Assembly (NCBI GenBank): GCA_025506515.1 | Contig: CM046447.1 | Span: 89,097,498 to 89,161,497, forward strand | Direction: 5' to 3' | From: Flaveria trinervia | Lineage: Eukaryota > Streptophyta > Magnoliopsida > Asterales > Asteraceae | DNA length: 64,000 nt | Shown here: one piece after another, positions 22,480 to 34,065 of the stretch | How the letters are laid out: each line of letters opens with the position of its first letter | Position numbering within the stretch: the stretch's first letter is position 1 | Notes under the pieces: generated by a model | Seen by the model: the letters and a program-made list of their open reading frames with translations, nothing else | Told to the model about the DNA's origin: nothing | Databases searched by the model: none | Position numbers and translations under genes: made by a program

Positions 22480-24060
22480 GTGTTATTCTAGAAAGGGGAT
22501 TTAAATTAAAAATTCTAAGAAAAATTGTAAGCTTAACACGTGTCAATTTATTGTTTTATAAAGAAAGAGGATTTTGGTTATTGTATCAAATAAATAAGTT
22601 CATTGTATCATATATATATTCATTGTGTCTTATATTTTACATCATTCACAATATGTGCTAATTATTGTGTTTTATGTTTTATATTATTTTATGTTATTTT
22701 ATCATTAATTCTATAGATTATATAACTTGTTATTTGTCATAGTATTTTATAATTAGAAACACATAATGTATACTTTTATCAATTTATTTTCAAAACTTAT
22801 AGTATTGAAAATAAGACAATATGTTATTTTTGTCATTGTTTTTGATAGTTTATATGAACTTGTAGGCTATCATTGTATTTTAGAATTAAAAGTACACAAT
22901 AATGTCTTTTCATCAATGTATCTTTCAAACTTATAATATGTAAGATAATAAATGTACATCAAAAGGCACAATGAGACATTGTGTTTATTTTGTAATTATT
23001 TTTAATCTATTATATTATTTAGTTGTTAATCTATATTGTGTTATGGGGAGTGATCAAATGAGAACTAGTTATTTTTGTGAAAACTCTTAAAACCAATCTC
23101 AACCACTAGTTCTCAGCGACAAAATTGTAATTAACAAAAACATATTTAAAAAATTTATAAATAAAAAAATAACATAAAAACAAAAAAAACACAAAAATGT
23201 TCCCCAACTTTCCCTCTTTCATAAAAAAATATAAAAAAATTTATACAAGTAAAAAAAATTCTCGTTTTTTTAACAAAATTTGTTTTACACATGTGTAATA
23301 TCGGATTTACACATGTGTAAATCCAGTACTACACATGTGTATAACTAGATTTACACATATGTAATAACGGATGTACGATTTTTTTAGAAAAATATATCAA
23401 TTTGGTAGGCGTTGGAAAGATAAAAAAATACTGAATTTTATGGTGAATTTTTTTTGAAAAAATGATGTCGTGAAAAAAAGTTACGAACGTTTAAAAAAAG
23501 GAGAAATGGCATGTGATTTGCATATGAAAAAAAATGAGTGGCTGAGATTGGTTCCTAAAGTTCTCACAAATAAATGTGGTTCTCATTTGAACCCTCCCCA
23601 TTGTGTTATACATATTAAAGATACACAAACAATGTTATTCTATAATTACATATATTTTTAAATTTATCATTTTAGAAAAACACAATAGTATTCAATAAAA
23701 CAAAATAACTAATAAAAAGGCACAATTAACTGTATTAAAAACACAATGACAAGATACAAGCTTAAAAACATAAAAAAAATCTAGTATCTTTTTATACAAT
23801 AATACTGTACTACTTTTAAAGATAAAAAACGCTCGTTTTTATGGTGTAATTTTTATAAAAAATAATGTCGTACATAAAAGTTATCAATGGTTAAAAAAAA
23901 TGGGGGAAACTTGCAAAAATTCAATAAAAGTGACTATTTCTAAAATACACATCTAACAAATTTTTCCATACAATTTGATCTTAACCATTGATTTAGGAGA
24001 TTGATTCTTGAAATTTCTTCTTATACTTTTTAGTTATAAAAGACTTTTTATTTGAATATT
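22480..24060. repeat. Unclassified dispersed repeat, copy A (partner at 50.4-52.3 kb)
   Basis: Diverged but collinear with about 50440-52270. Shared landmarks include ACAATATGTTATTTTTGTCA with ACAATGTGTTATTTTTGTTA, AATAAAAAGGCACA with AATAAAAAGACACA, and a shared terminal block with TGGTGTAATTTTTATAAAAA matching AGGTGTAATCTTTATAAAAA. Copy A is interrupted by a MULE MITE (23045-23599). It has no coding capacity and I cannot assign the superfamily. Confidence 0.6.
23045..23599. mobile_element. Mutator-type MITE with 10-bp target duplication
   Basis: Inverted ends of about 60 bp: left GGGGAGTGATCAAATGAGAA, right read inward GGGGAGGGTTCAAATGAGAA. Both continue into CCAATCTCA-containing sequence. 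It is flanked on both sides by ATTGTGTTAT (23035-23044 and 23600-23609), a perfect 10-bp duplication. Copy B of the host repeat shows the unoccupied site near 51870-51890. The interior contains several palindromic ACACATGTGT motifs (23286-23362). Confidence 0.85.
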
Positions 24061-24158
24061 TCTTTTTTTTATAAGTTTTAGAATTTAATATTCTAGGTAA
24101 TCTAAAACATGTCATTGTAACAATCTTATTGTATTAAACAATATTATTATTAGGGTTT

Positions 24159-24381
24159 TTTTAACGGCAAATATACGACCCTGCTTCGGAGGATAGATGT
24201 TATCTTAATCGGGTCCACCTATCCGTTTTCCAGTCGGGACCGCACCCCCAATCCCATCAGGAGGAAACTCATTGCTAAGAAAATCTCCTAGCTCAACTCT
24301 AAGCATTTTTGTGCTTAGAGTGAGGTTTGAACCCATGACCTTTTCTTTATTTACATGTTATGGGTACTTCACATTAAACCA
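24159..24381 (-). mobile_element. SINE (tRNA-related) with 13-bp target duplication
   Basis: Perfect 13-bp duplications ATTATTAGGGTTT flank it (24146-24158 and 24382-24394). On the minus strand it has an internal RNA polymerase III B box, GGTTCAAACC (plus 24324-24333), near its 5' end, and ends in GCCGTTAAAAAA, a short poly(A) tail adjoining the duplication. About 220 bp long with no ORF. The A box is less clear (TGGTTTAATGTG region). Together these indicate a plant SINE inserted by LINE-type target-primed reverse transcription. Confidence 0.75.
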
Positions 24382-24394
24382 ATTATTAGGGTTT

Positions 24395-25697
24395 AATATT
24401 TATTATTATTAGGTTTGACTCCTAAAATCTAAACTCAACCTAATAATAATCGATACTGATAACTAATAATAATATAGTCTAATAATTGTAATCCACGTTT
24501 TGTTATTTATTTTATGTAAAATTGAGACAACTAAAATATAAATATGTTATATTATTTAACGGATTTACTTTTCTTAGAACTTTTGATAAATAATATTGCA
24601 TAAAATTTTGGATGATAACATTGTGACATACTTATATATCATTTACATTTTAGTTTGAACTATACCCGACAAAGCTAATCCGTATACCAAATTTTGGGTT
24701 CGTATGGGTCTTTCATAATGACCTCATGGGTCATCCTGGATATGAGGAAATTTAAGAATGAGTCAAGATGGGTTGAACTAAAACAAGTGAAATTAACAAC
24801 TGGTCAAGATGAGCTGAATTAAAACTAGAAATGGATCGCAATGGGTTGTGAGGTGGTTTGTCGAGCAACCTAACATTTTGCTCGGTTGCTATCTCAATCC
24901 GCTTTTAACACTATAACATGTCAAAACTCACTACTCACAAGTCATGAATACAAGCATCCAATCACCGCCCATACTCCTGATCACCACCACCGCTTATTGC
25001 GTACCGCCATTAAATCGAGAGAGAGTTAAAAATATGGTGTGGATGCTACACTCATCTTCACCTACCGTTGTGGTCGTTGCCTTGGTTTAGCAACTACAAC
25101 TTTCTTTGTTTGCATTATCATTATCATTATAACCCGAGACGCTTGAGCTTATGCTTCCTTTTTTCCAACTCGGTTAGAGGATTCAACAAATCAACATCGT
25201 TCGGTAGAACCTGTTGTAATCAATGCATTAACTCAACGAATCAATCATACATTTTGCATCACGTAGATGCACAAAAGAAATACCATTAAAACAAAAAATA
25301 TGATTCCAGATAATCTATTTTGCATACGAGTATGTCCATCAATCAAATTAAACATAATGATAATGCAAACAAAGAAATGAACTCATCTTGACCCGCACTA
25401 CTCATCCTGAACCAAATCCTTTCTAACCTAACACCTTGCGCGACCCGGCCCGACTATTTTGCCCGTTGTGATCAAATGTATGGTTTTGTTGGAAATGAAG
25501 AATTTTGTAATTTTTCGATCCAACCGGGGCCGTCTTGACCCAAACCCATTCTAACCCGAACCTGTTTTGACCCGTTCCTAACACGAACCCATTTTGACCC
25601 GAAACCGCCCTGAACAGAACCCATCTTGACCGAACGGTGTATATAACAAATTGCTATTAACAACACGTGTTCTTGCGTTCAAGTTTCTACTAAAACA
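24395..25697. other. Intergenic DNA with GACCCG/GGGTC-type degenerate repeats
   Basis: Repeated words such as TTTTGACCCG and CGAACCCATTTTGACC at about 25540-25640 have inverted counterparts (GTCAAGATGGGTTGAACT) around 24760. That suggests a decayed palindromic MITE with approximate limits 24660-25640. No gene is supported. Confidence 0.35.
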
Positions 25698-25716
25698 CAC
25701 TTTTCTTGCAGTAGTG
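25698..25716 (-). mobile_element. CACTA-type terminal motif
   Basis: Minus strand reads CACTACTGCAAGAAAAGTG, the type of terminus seen on plant CACTA elements. Only this one end is visible. It abuts the hAT-like MITE that starts at 25724. Confidence 0.4.
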
Positions 25717-25723
25717 TATGACT

Positions 25724-26353
25724 TAGGGGTGTGCACGGTGCGATTCGGTGCAGTTAATAAAATTTTGAAACCGAAACCGTGACTTCGGTTAATATCATTT
25801 TCTTGACCGCAACCGCAACCGCAACCGAAACTTAATTTGCGGTTAATTAACCAACATATTTAACATATGCTTTTAAACCAAAATATTAACTAATAAATTA
25901 TTGTTAGCCTAATTTCGGACCAATTTTATAAGGGTGTGCATGATATGGTTCGTTTTTAAGGTCTTGCCAAACCGAAACCGAAGTTGGGGTGTGCATACAA
26001 TAATGTGTTCGCACATTTTGCATTGCTTCTTGTTGTTTATTATGTTTTTTCAATACATAAAGAAATCTATTATATAGATATATTTTTATAAATGTGAATT
26101 AAAAAGGATGAATATATGAACTTATAGTAAAATAATGAGAAGTATTATAAATTTATTATACATTAATGACATTCGGTTCGGTGCGGTTAATGCGGTTGAT
26201 TTGCACATCAAAACCGAAACCGAACTGCAATGTACGGTTAATCAGTTATGCCTTAACCTAACCGTCGATTAATTGTTCGGTTTGGTTAATTTGGTTCGGT
26301 TAATGCAATAAATTCAGTTATGAATCGGGTAATTGGTTATTTGCTCACCCCTT
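25724..26353. mobile_element. hAT-like MITE rich in CGGTT/AACCG
   Basis: Left end TAGGGGTGTGCACGGTGCG; right end read inward AAGGGGTGAGCAAATAACC. The interior carries multiple GGTTCGGT/ACCGAAACCG words on both strands and two internal (T/A)GGGGTGTGCA-like starts (near 25930 and 25986), suggesting nested or partial copies. Flanking 8-mers GTATGACT and GTATATGT match only partly, so the limits are provisional. Confidence 0.55.
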
Positions 26354-26514
26354 GTATATGTCCCGATTATATGGTTTTTCAGTTGTTTGTATTAAATAGT
26401 AATTTCACATTCCTCTATTTAAATTAAATTTTCATTTTCTCCGATTTACCCTTCCATTATATAGTAACTAAACATAAAAGTACGTCTACACTCATATTTG
26501 TATTAAAGTGATAT

Positions 26515-29063
26515 TTTAAGGTCCCGTTCCTGGGACGTTTAAAGCTGGTAAATCATTGCACATAAAACATACATTTTCATTTATCTTACATAAATATATT
26601 GTTGCGGAAACATTCAAAAATGACATCTCATTTCATTATAAAACCTTTCCAAAATAATACATCGTTATCCAATTACAAAACCCAAGTTGCATTACATCAC
26701 AAAAACATTATAAATAGATGCCATCCCAAAAGAGCTGAGTAGCCATCTCGTGCCATCCTCGGCAATCATTACCTGCCAACTGGAAACACATAAAAGTGAG
26801 CGTTGTTGAGTGAGTTCTAGTTTTATAATAAAACATACTTTTCTTTCGTTAAAACCATACTTTACTTTCATGCGATCATACATCATACGTACACATAGAT
26901 AATATCATTATAAACTTCCTCATTCATTCGTTAACTTCTATTCATTCTTCGTACGTCATCATCATTCACATTCTTTCATCATTACATATTTTCTCTCCAT
27001 CAAAACTATAAACTTTACCCTTCTGTTCCTAGTACTGGACCTAGGCCTATCATAGACCTTCTATAACGGTGAACAACACCTCTAGCCACAGTACCTAAGG
27101 TAAAGTTTAGGTGTACCATTGCCATGTGCAATACCCTTCTGTTCATGGTACTGGACCTAGGCCTATCATAGACCTTCTATAATAGTGCTCCGCACCTCTG
27201 GTCACAGCACCTAAGGTATGCAGCAATGGTTCTATACAGATGGTCAATCACAAAGAAAGACCCCGATGTGCATCCTCCCAGGGTAGCGAACCCACACACC
27301 GTTGGGCTAACACCTTTCAATGGCGTGTCCCGACATACAAGGCTTGCAAGACTTTCTTTACTTTCATAATTCATTAATGAATGCATTCATCATGTTCCTC
27401 TTTTTATTATCTTTCACTTTACGTTACATAATATTTTCATTTCATTAATTAACTTAAAGCCATCTCGTACTTTACATTCATGCGATCACGCAACATACGT
27501 ACACATAGATAATATCATTATCATCTTCATTATTCGTTCTTTCTTTCACTTTTCATATATTCCGTACCAATACCATGTGCTACACCCCAAACTATATGGC
27601 TACTGGGCCAAAGTCTATAAATAGACAGCTATACATGGTGCCGCAGTACTGGGGTAAGCGGTAGAGGTTCTATACAAATGGTCGATCAGAAAGAAAGACC
27701 CCAATGTGCATCCTCCCGGGGTAGCGAACCCGCACACCTTTGGGCTAACACCTTTTAATGGCGTGCGTGTCCCTCTCATACAATTGCTTGCAAGCCTTTT
27801 ATTTTTTTATCATTTATTAATGCATGCATTCTTCCTTCATGTTCTTCTTTCATTATCTTTCATTTTACGTTACATAATACTTTCATTTCATTCATTAACA
27901 TTCAACGCAAGCCACGAGAAAGATAAACATACGTCATAACAAGGAACATAACATACACAGTCATCATCATACATACATAACATACATCATGCATAAACAT
28001 CCACCATCATCATCATGCCTAGCATAACCTCTAAGACCTTAAAATTCATCTTACATGAACTTACATAAACCTCCCACGTCACAACTTACATCTGCACTTT
28101 CCCCCAAAAGTCAGAACATAAACTACGTTTTTCCCGAGTGCACAAGCCCTACTTGGGCGTATGTACACCCTTCAGTCGCATGGCCTTCCTGGCGACTGAA
28201 CATCATGCGAATGGACCAATGCGGATGAAAACCTATGCGAATGAACACCCATGCGAATGGACCTAATGCGGATGAACCCAATGCGGATGAGTTCCATGCG
28301 AATGGAACTAATGCAGAAGGACCTAATGTGGATGAACTCTCAGTCGCATGACTCCCCATGCGATTGACCTTCAGTCGCACGACTGGCAGGCGTATGGGCT
28401 CCATTCCCACGACTCGCATACGATTGAGCCTCAATCTCACGACTGGTATGCGTGTGGACTTCAGTCGCACGACTGGCATGCCATTCAGTCGCATAGCCCT
28501 AACTGCGCAGAATACAGCTCACTTCCGAACCCAATCTGCCATTTTCAACCTCTAAGCTCATCCAAACCCATTCTAAGCCCAAATCAACCATCCTAAACCT
28601 TGGGAATGCATAACACAACACCATTCAAGCACACACAAGTCCGGAAACAAACTCCAAACGCATCACACGCAAACACATACAAATGGGTCAAACACACACA
28701 CATACAAAAACGGGTTTTTAGATGTGTTCCAGCCCCAAAGTCGACCAAAAACATTTAAAAGAGGGGTCCTAGAACTCACACAATCAACATCAAGAAGTAG
28801 AGATTCGTTTGGACCCGTTACACGATGATTTTCGAGCTCGAACCCACTCGAATCAAGCCTTTTTCTTCTTTTCTCCCTTTTCTCTCTTCTTTCTCTCTAT
28901 GTTGCAGAATTTTGGAGATGTGGGGAGGGTGTGGGCTGCCCTCCCCTTTTATTCTCCTTCTCTTCTGAACTTTCTCGCGTTTTGGCAAGTTTGATCCCTC
29001 AACTTTGGACTTTATTTCTTTTCTTCTTTTGTTGGCTTCAAAGAAAAATATCCGGGCATTACA
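26515..29063 (-). repeat. 3' LTR of the Gypsy element (2549 bp, expanded)
   Basis: On the minus strand starts TGTAATGCCCGGATATTT and ends CCTTAAA; the expected final CA is mutated. It is about 600 bp longer than the 5' LTR because of an internal duplication: ACATACGTACACATAGATAA occurs at about 26886 and again at 27493. Within the extra piece a ~120-bp unit is repeated in tandem (TACTGGACCTAGGCCTATCA at about 27033 and 27150). It also contains a degenerate array of ATGCGGATGAAC and CAGTCGCACGACTGGC words at 28170-28500. Confidence 0.9.
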
Positions 29064-29079
29064 AGTCCACCCCCCTTAA
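29064..29079 (-). promoter_or_regulatory. Polypurine tract of the Gypsy element
   Basis: Minus strand TTAAGGGGGGTGGACT lies directly before the 3' LTR start TGTAATG. This is the expected plus-strand DNA priming site. Confidence 0.85.
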
Positions 29080-29102
29080 ATAGGTTTCATCCCTGAAACC
29101 TG

Positions 29103-31845
29103 TTATTCCTCGAACAAACGTGGGTAATGTTGCCTTATTTCTTCCTTAGTCTCCCACGTTGACTCGGATCCTTTCTTGTGCTTCCACTGTACGCGCACAA
29201 GAGGAACCACTTTATTTCTCAGTCTCTTTTCCTTTCGATCGATGATTGCCACTGGTTTCTCCACATAATTGAGTCGTTCGTCTACTTCGATATCCTCCAG
29301 TGGAACAATCATATCTTCATCTGCCAAACATTTCCTCAGATGAGATACATGGAATGTCAGGTGAATTTCACTTAACTCATCTGGTAATTCCAATCTATAG
29401 GCCACCTCTTCTACTCGAGCAATGATTCGGAAATGGCCTATGTATCTCAGGCTCAACTTGCCCCTCTTTCAGAAACGAATGATATCCTTCCAAGGTGAGA
29501 CCTTCAACATCACTCGGTCACCCACCTAGAACTCAATCAGTCTGCGTTATTTATCAGCATACGACTTCTGTCTATCTTTGGCTGGCTTCATGAAGGCCTT
29601 GATCTTTTCAAGCTTCTCAGTCATAGCCTCGATCACCTCGACGCTCCCTAGTTCTTTTTGACCAATATCACCCCAACAGACGGGCGTTCTGCATCTCCTA
29701 CCGTATAGCATCTCATAAGGTGGCATACCAATGCTGGCCTGATAACTGTTGTTGTATGAGAATTCAGCTAACGGAAAGTGGTCATCCCAACTTCCCCCAA
29801 AACCGATAACACATGCCCGAAGCATGTCCTCCAATGTCTGAATGGTCCTTTCTGACTAACCATCAATCTGGAGATGATGAGCCGTGCTAATATGTAACCT
29901 CGTCCCTATGGCGTCCATTTCTTCCAGAACTTAGATGTAAACCATGTGTCACGATCAGACACAATAGACACCGTCATACCATGACGAGTTACAATTTCCC
30001 TGATAAACAGATCAGCCAACCTCTCAGATGAATATGTCTCGCGGATCGGTAGGAAGTGAGCACTCTTCGTCAAACGATCACCAATCACCCATATAGCATC
30101 ATACCCTTTCGGAGTACGCGGCAGCTTCGTAATGAAATCCATGGTGATGTGCTCCCATTTCCATTCTGGTATATCCAAAGGTTGGATCTTCCCATACGGC
30201 TTCTGATGCTCGGCCTTCACCTGTAGACAAGTAAGGCGTTTACTCACATACTCCACTACGTCCCGTTTCATACCCGGCCACCAATAATCCTTCTTCATGT
30301 CTTGATACATCTTTGTGGCACCTGGATGAATGGAGTATCGAGTCTTGTGAGCTTCATCCAAAATATTCACCTGTAGGTCCCCAAAACGAGGAATCCACAC
30401 CCGTCCAAATCGGGTTTTAACACTAAGTGTGTTTTCACCCAATTCCCCAACCAGACCTCTCATTCTTTCCGAGTTAAGATGATCTTCCTTCAATGCCTTA
30501 TCTTGAAACTCTTTAACTTGCTTCATCACGTCAGAGGTCATGATTAGCTGATACGCCTTCACCCGAATCGGCTCGGGCCTCTCCTTTCGGCTAAGGGCAT
30601 CAGCCACCATGTTGGCTTTGCTCAGATGATAATGGATCTCGCAATCATAGTCCTTTATAAGCTCCAACCATCATCTCTGCCTCATGTTCAGATCTTTCTG
30701 CTCAAAGAAGTACTTCAAGCTCTTGTGGTCGGTGAAAATGGTGTATTTTGTCTCGTAAAGATAGTGCCTCCAAATCTTTAGTGCAAAGACCACGACTGCT
30801 AGCACCAAGTCATGAGTAGGGTAGTTGACCTCATGAACCTTCAACTGTCGAGATGCATAGGCTATAACTTTTCCTCTCTGCATTAACACACACCCCAATC
30901 CCGAGTAGGAAGCATCAGAATAAACCACCAGATCTTCACTTCCATCGGGTATTGACAGAACAGGAGCTTGATTCAACCTCGCCTTCAATTCTTCGAACAC
31001 CTTATATTGAGCTTGACCCAATACAAACTTCACATCCTTTCGGGTCAACTTAGTTAGTGGAGAAGCAATCTTAGAGAAGTCTTGGATAAATCTTCTATAG
31101 TAGCCCGCCAAACCCAAGAAGCTACGAATCTCGGAGGGCGTCTTTGGAGACTTCCATTGCATTACTGCCTCCACCTTTGTCGGGTCCACTATAATCCCAT
31201 CGGGATTCACCACGTGACCCAAGAACTGAACCTCGAACTAGAACGCGCACTTGGAGAACTTAGTGTACAACTTCTCCTTTCTCAACGTCTCCAAAACCTC
31301 CCGAATGTGACCGGCATGCTCAATCTCGGTCTTCGAATAAATTAGGATATCATCAACAAACACAATCACTGATTATCCAACATCGGCCGACACACCCGAT
31401 TCATCAGATCCATAAAAGCAGCTGGCGCATTGGTCAAACCAAAAGACATGACAAGAAACTCGTAATGACCATAACGTGTGCGGAAAGCTATTTTAGGGAT
31501 ATCCTGCTCCTTCACCTTCAACTGATGATAGCCAGATCGAAGGTCTATCCTTGAAAACCAACTAGCACCTTGAAGCTGATCGAACAAATCATCTATTCTC
31601 GGTAAGGGGTATCGGTTCTTCACCGTCAACTTGTTCAGCTCGCGGTAGTCAATGCACATCCTCATTCTACCGTCTTTCTTCTTGACGAACAGGACCAGAG
31701 CACCCCAAGGAGAGATACTCGATCTGATGAACCCCTTATCAAGCAGCTCTTGAAACTGCTCCATCAACGCTTTCATCTCCGTTGGAGCCAACCGATACGG
31801 TGCCTTGGCAACAAGTTGGGAACCAGGTATCAGATCAATCTAGAA
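29103..31845 (-). pseudogene. Gypsy pol: reverse transcriptase, RNase H, integrase (broken)
   Basis: RT begins about 31791 (MAPTEMKALMEQFQELLDKG) with SPWGALVLFVKKKDG and YHQLKVKEQDIPKIAFRTRY. The catalytic FVDD box is at 31347-31361 but lies in a shifted frame after a frameshift near 31368. A TAG follows where the family has Trp (CAF-stop-FEVQFLGHV). RNase H includes VVYSDASYSGLGCVL (about 30930). A TGA after MRQR (30668-30670) replaces an expected Arg. Integrase has HPGATKMYQDMKKDYWWPG, a zinc motif lacking one Cys (RLTCLQVK), MDFITKLPRTPKGYDA and SDRDTWFTSKFW. It is then frameshifted near 29906 and has a TAG at about 29856 before EDMLRACVIGFGG. The tail at 29103-29456 is chromodomain-like. 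At least five lesions; not functional. Confidence 0.92.
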
Positions 31846-33713
31846 CTCGATCTCTCTGTCAGGTGGCAGTCCTGGTAGGTCTTCTGGGAACACGTCTGGA
31901 AAGTCACATACAACCGGTACATCAGATAGTTGTGGTGTTGGCATATCCACATCCTTTACATAATCCAAGTAGGCGCTACATCCACGCCTCATACACTTTC
32001 CCACTACCGCCATTGAGATTACTTTCGGGATCGTTGTGACCTGATCTCCATAAACAGTTACCAAACTCCCGTCAGGCGCTGTCAAACAAATCATCTTCTT
32101 GCGACACACAATGTTCGCCTTGGAGTCCGCCAACCAATCCATCCCAAGAACCAAATCAAAACCACCTAAGGTCATCACAAATAGTCTAACAAGAAACTTA
32201 TGACCTTCTAGCTCCATATCATAGTTCTCTATCATCTCAGAAATCCTGGTAGAGTTACCTATGGTAGTTTCTACATCAAAGGGCGCATCAACACGTCTAC
32301 TACTAACAGGCAGCTTAGCACAGAAAGCAGCAGAAATAAAACTTTTACCGGCACCCGAATCAAATAACACAGAAGCTAAAGTTTGGTTCACTAGAAACGT
32401 ACCGGACACAACGTCAGGGTCCGTCCTAGCCTCCTCCTGTGTCATAGTGAATGCCCTGGCGCTCGCCCTCGGTCCTTCACTTCCCGTACTCTTTATCCCG
32501 GAACTCTCAGCCCTCGGCTTCTTACAGTCTTTACTCATATGACCACTCTCCCCACAGTTGAAACATCTGTCCGCACGACAATCCTTTGCAATGTGCTCCG
32601 TCTTCCCATATTTGAAGCACATGTTCAATCCCAACCTACATTCCCCCAAATGCTCCCTTCCACACATGCCACACCTCCTTGACCCAGCACTCGATGTGGT
32701 CACACGACGGTCATCCACCCGTGCCTTTTTGTTACCCGTCGAGGCATCATCCGAACCAAACCTTTTCTCGTTCCAGTTTCGATCGCCACCACCTTTCTTG
32801 CTCACTTCGGTCACCACCACCTCCCGTTCATCATATAATCTCCCCGCCAAATCGATCGCTGACCTAAACGTGCCTGGCCGGGCGGCGATCATATGCATGC
32901 GAATATCCACCGGCAAGCCCTGAATGTACCTCTTGATCTTTCAAGACAGAGGCGTCACCTGATCCGGCACTAGCCATGCCATTTCATTGAATTTGGTGGT
33001 GTACTGCTGGTGTGTCATGGTTCCCGCCTCCAGCTGTAGGAACTCTCTCTCTATCTTATCCATCTCCCTATGAGGACAGAACTCCTCAATCATCATCTTC
33101 TTCACTCCTCCCACCTCATCTTTCCTATCGCTCGGCTACCCTTGGCTTGGACAATATTGTCTCAACAACATAGAGCCGAGTCTACAAACGAGTGGGTAGC
33201 AAACTTCACCTTCTGGTCCTCCCGGCACTCGCTGATATAAAAAACAACCTCCATTTCCCTCACCTACCAGTGAGCAGCAGCATCAGTACCATTACCATCA
33301 AAAGTAGGGGGCTTGCATCTCATAAATGCCCCGTAGATACAGCCTCGTGCCGCCTCTAGCACAGGCTCTTCTTCCTCCTCTTCTTCTTCGTCATCATACA
33401 AAATCGTCTCAATCTCGGGCTGTCTTCTTTTGCCCGTAGGTCTACTTCTTTCTTTCCTCTCCCCTTCCCATACCGCCTTGATAACTTTGGTCACTACAGA
33501 CGGTAAGATGGTCTGCATGACCTGATGGTCTTCTTCAACCACTGGCTCTTTCACCGAGGCCTTTAGGTTTGCACTCTCATCACCACCCTCCAGATGAGGG
33601 GTCTTAGGTTCTTCAGGAACTACCTTTTCAACTATGGGTCTTCCCCTCTTGGGTCGCGGTTCAGCACCACGACCTCCACCCCATGAAGCTTTCGAAGATC
33701 TACCACCAGCCAT
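31840..33713 (-). pseudogene. Gypsy gag and protease (broken)
   Basis: The gag N-terminus starts at 33713 (MAGGRSSKASWGGGRG) and is Glu-rich near 33370. It loses frame at 33264, and the capsid part (32917-33263) is disrupted. The frame from 32916 carries zinc knuckles: one intact CCHC, CFNCGESGHMSKDC (residues 118-131 of that frame), and one in which the second Cys is Tyr (CFKYGKTEHIAKDC). An aspartic protease follows with VLFDSGAGKSF (residues 183-193) and the downstream LVLGMDWL signature. The frame ends at a TAG (31840) between protease and RT, where pol should continue in the same frame. Confidence 0.9.
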
Positions 33714-34050
33714 TCACACGCACATTGAAAGATTCAAACACTAACACGGTCATTCAAGGGAACAGCTCAGTTTATGTCAAGTATAGTAAGTCCCTAATTA
33801 CAGTGGCCAGTTATGATTAGCCACTTACTTTACTCTTTATACCCCAAGCATTACCTGTCCTGACTACATCAGTATCTAAATCTACCATCAACACATAAAT
33901 CACATAACATGCGCACCTAATACCGGTTAACATTACGAAAATACCTAATGGCACGCAGCTACTCAGATTGGTATCCCTCCCCTTTTTCGTCCCATTCTTA
34001 GTTTAAGTTAAGGTTTATTTTGAAAATTTACCCATTTCACTTAAACTTTG

Positions 34051-34062
34051 GCTCTGATACCA
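34051..34062 (-). promoter_or_regulatory. Primer binding site (initiator Met-tRNA) of the Gypsy element
   Basis: Minus strand TGGTATCAGAGC, complementary to the 3' end of plant initiator tRNA-Met, lies three bases inside the 5' LTR end. Confidence 0.92.
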
Positions 34063-34065
34063 ACT

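Noticed and set aside
28123..28494. 123-codon frame with repeated RLKSTRIPVVRL-type units, and the similar frame at 35177-35368
   Set aside because: Translation of the degenerate tandem array in the Gypsy LTRs; present in several frames and not gene-like.
32558..32923. 121-codon plus-strand frame overlapping the Gypsy gag-protease region
   Set aside because: Antisense shadow of the real minus-strand zinc-knuckle and linker sequence.
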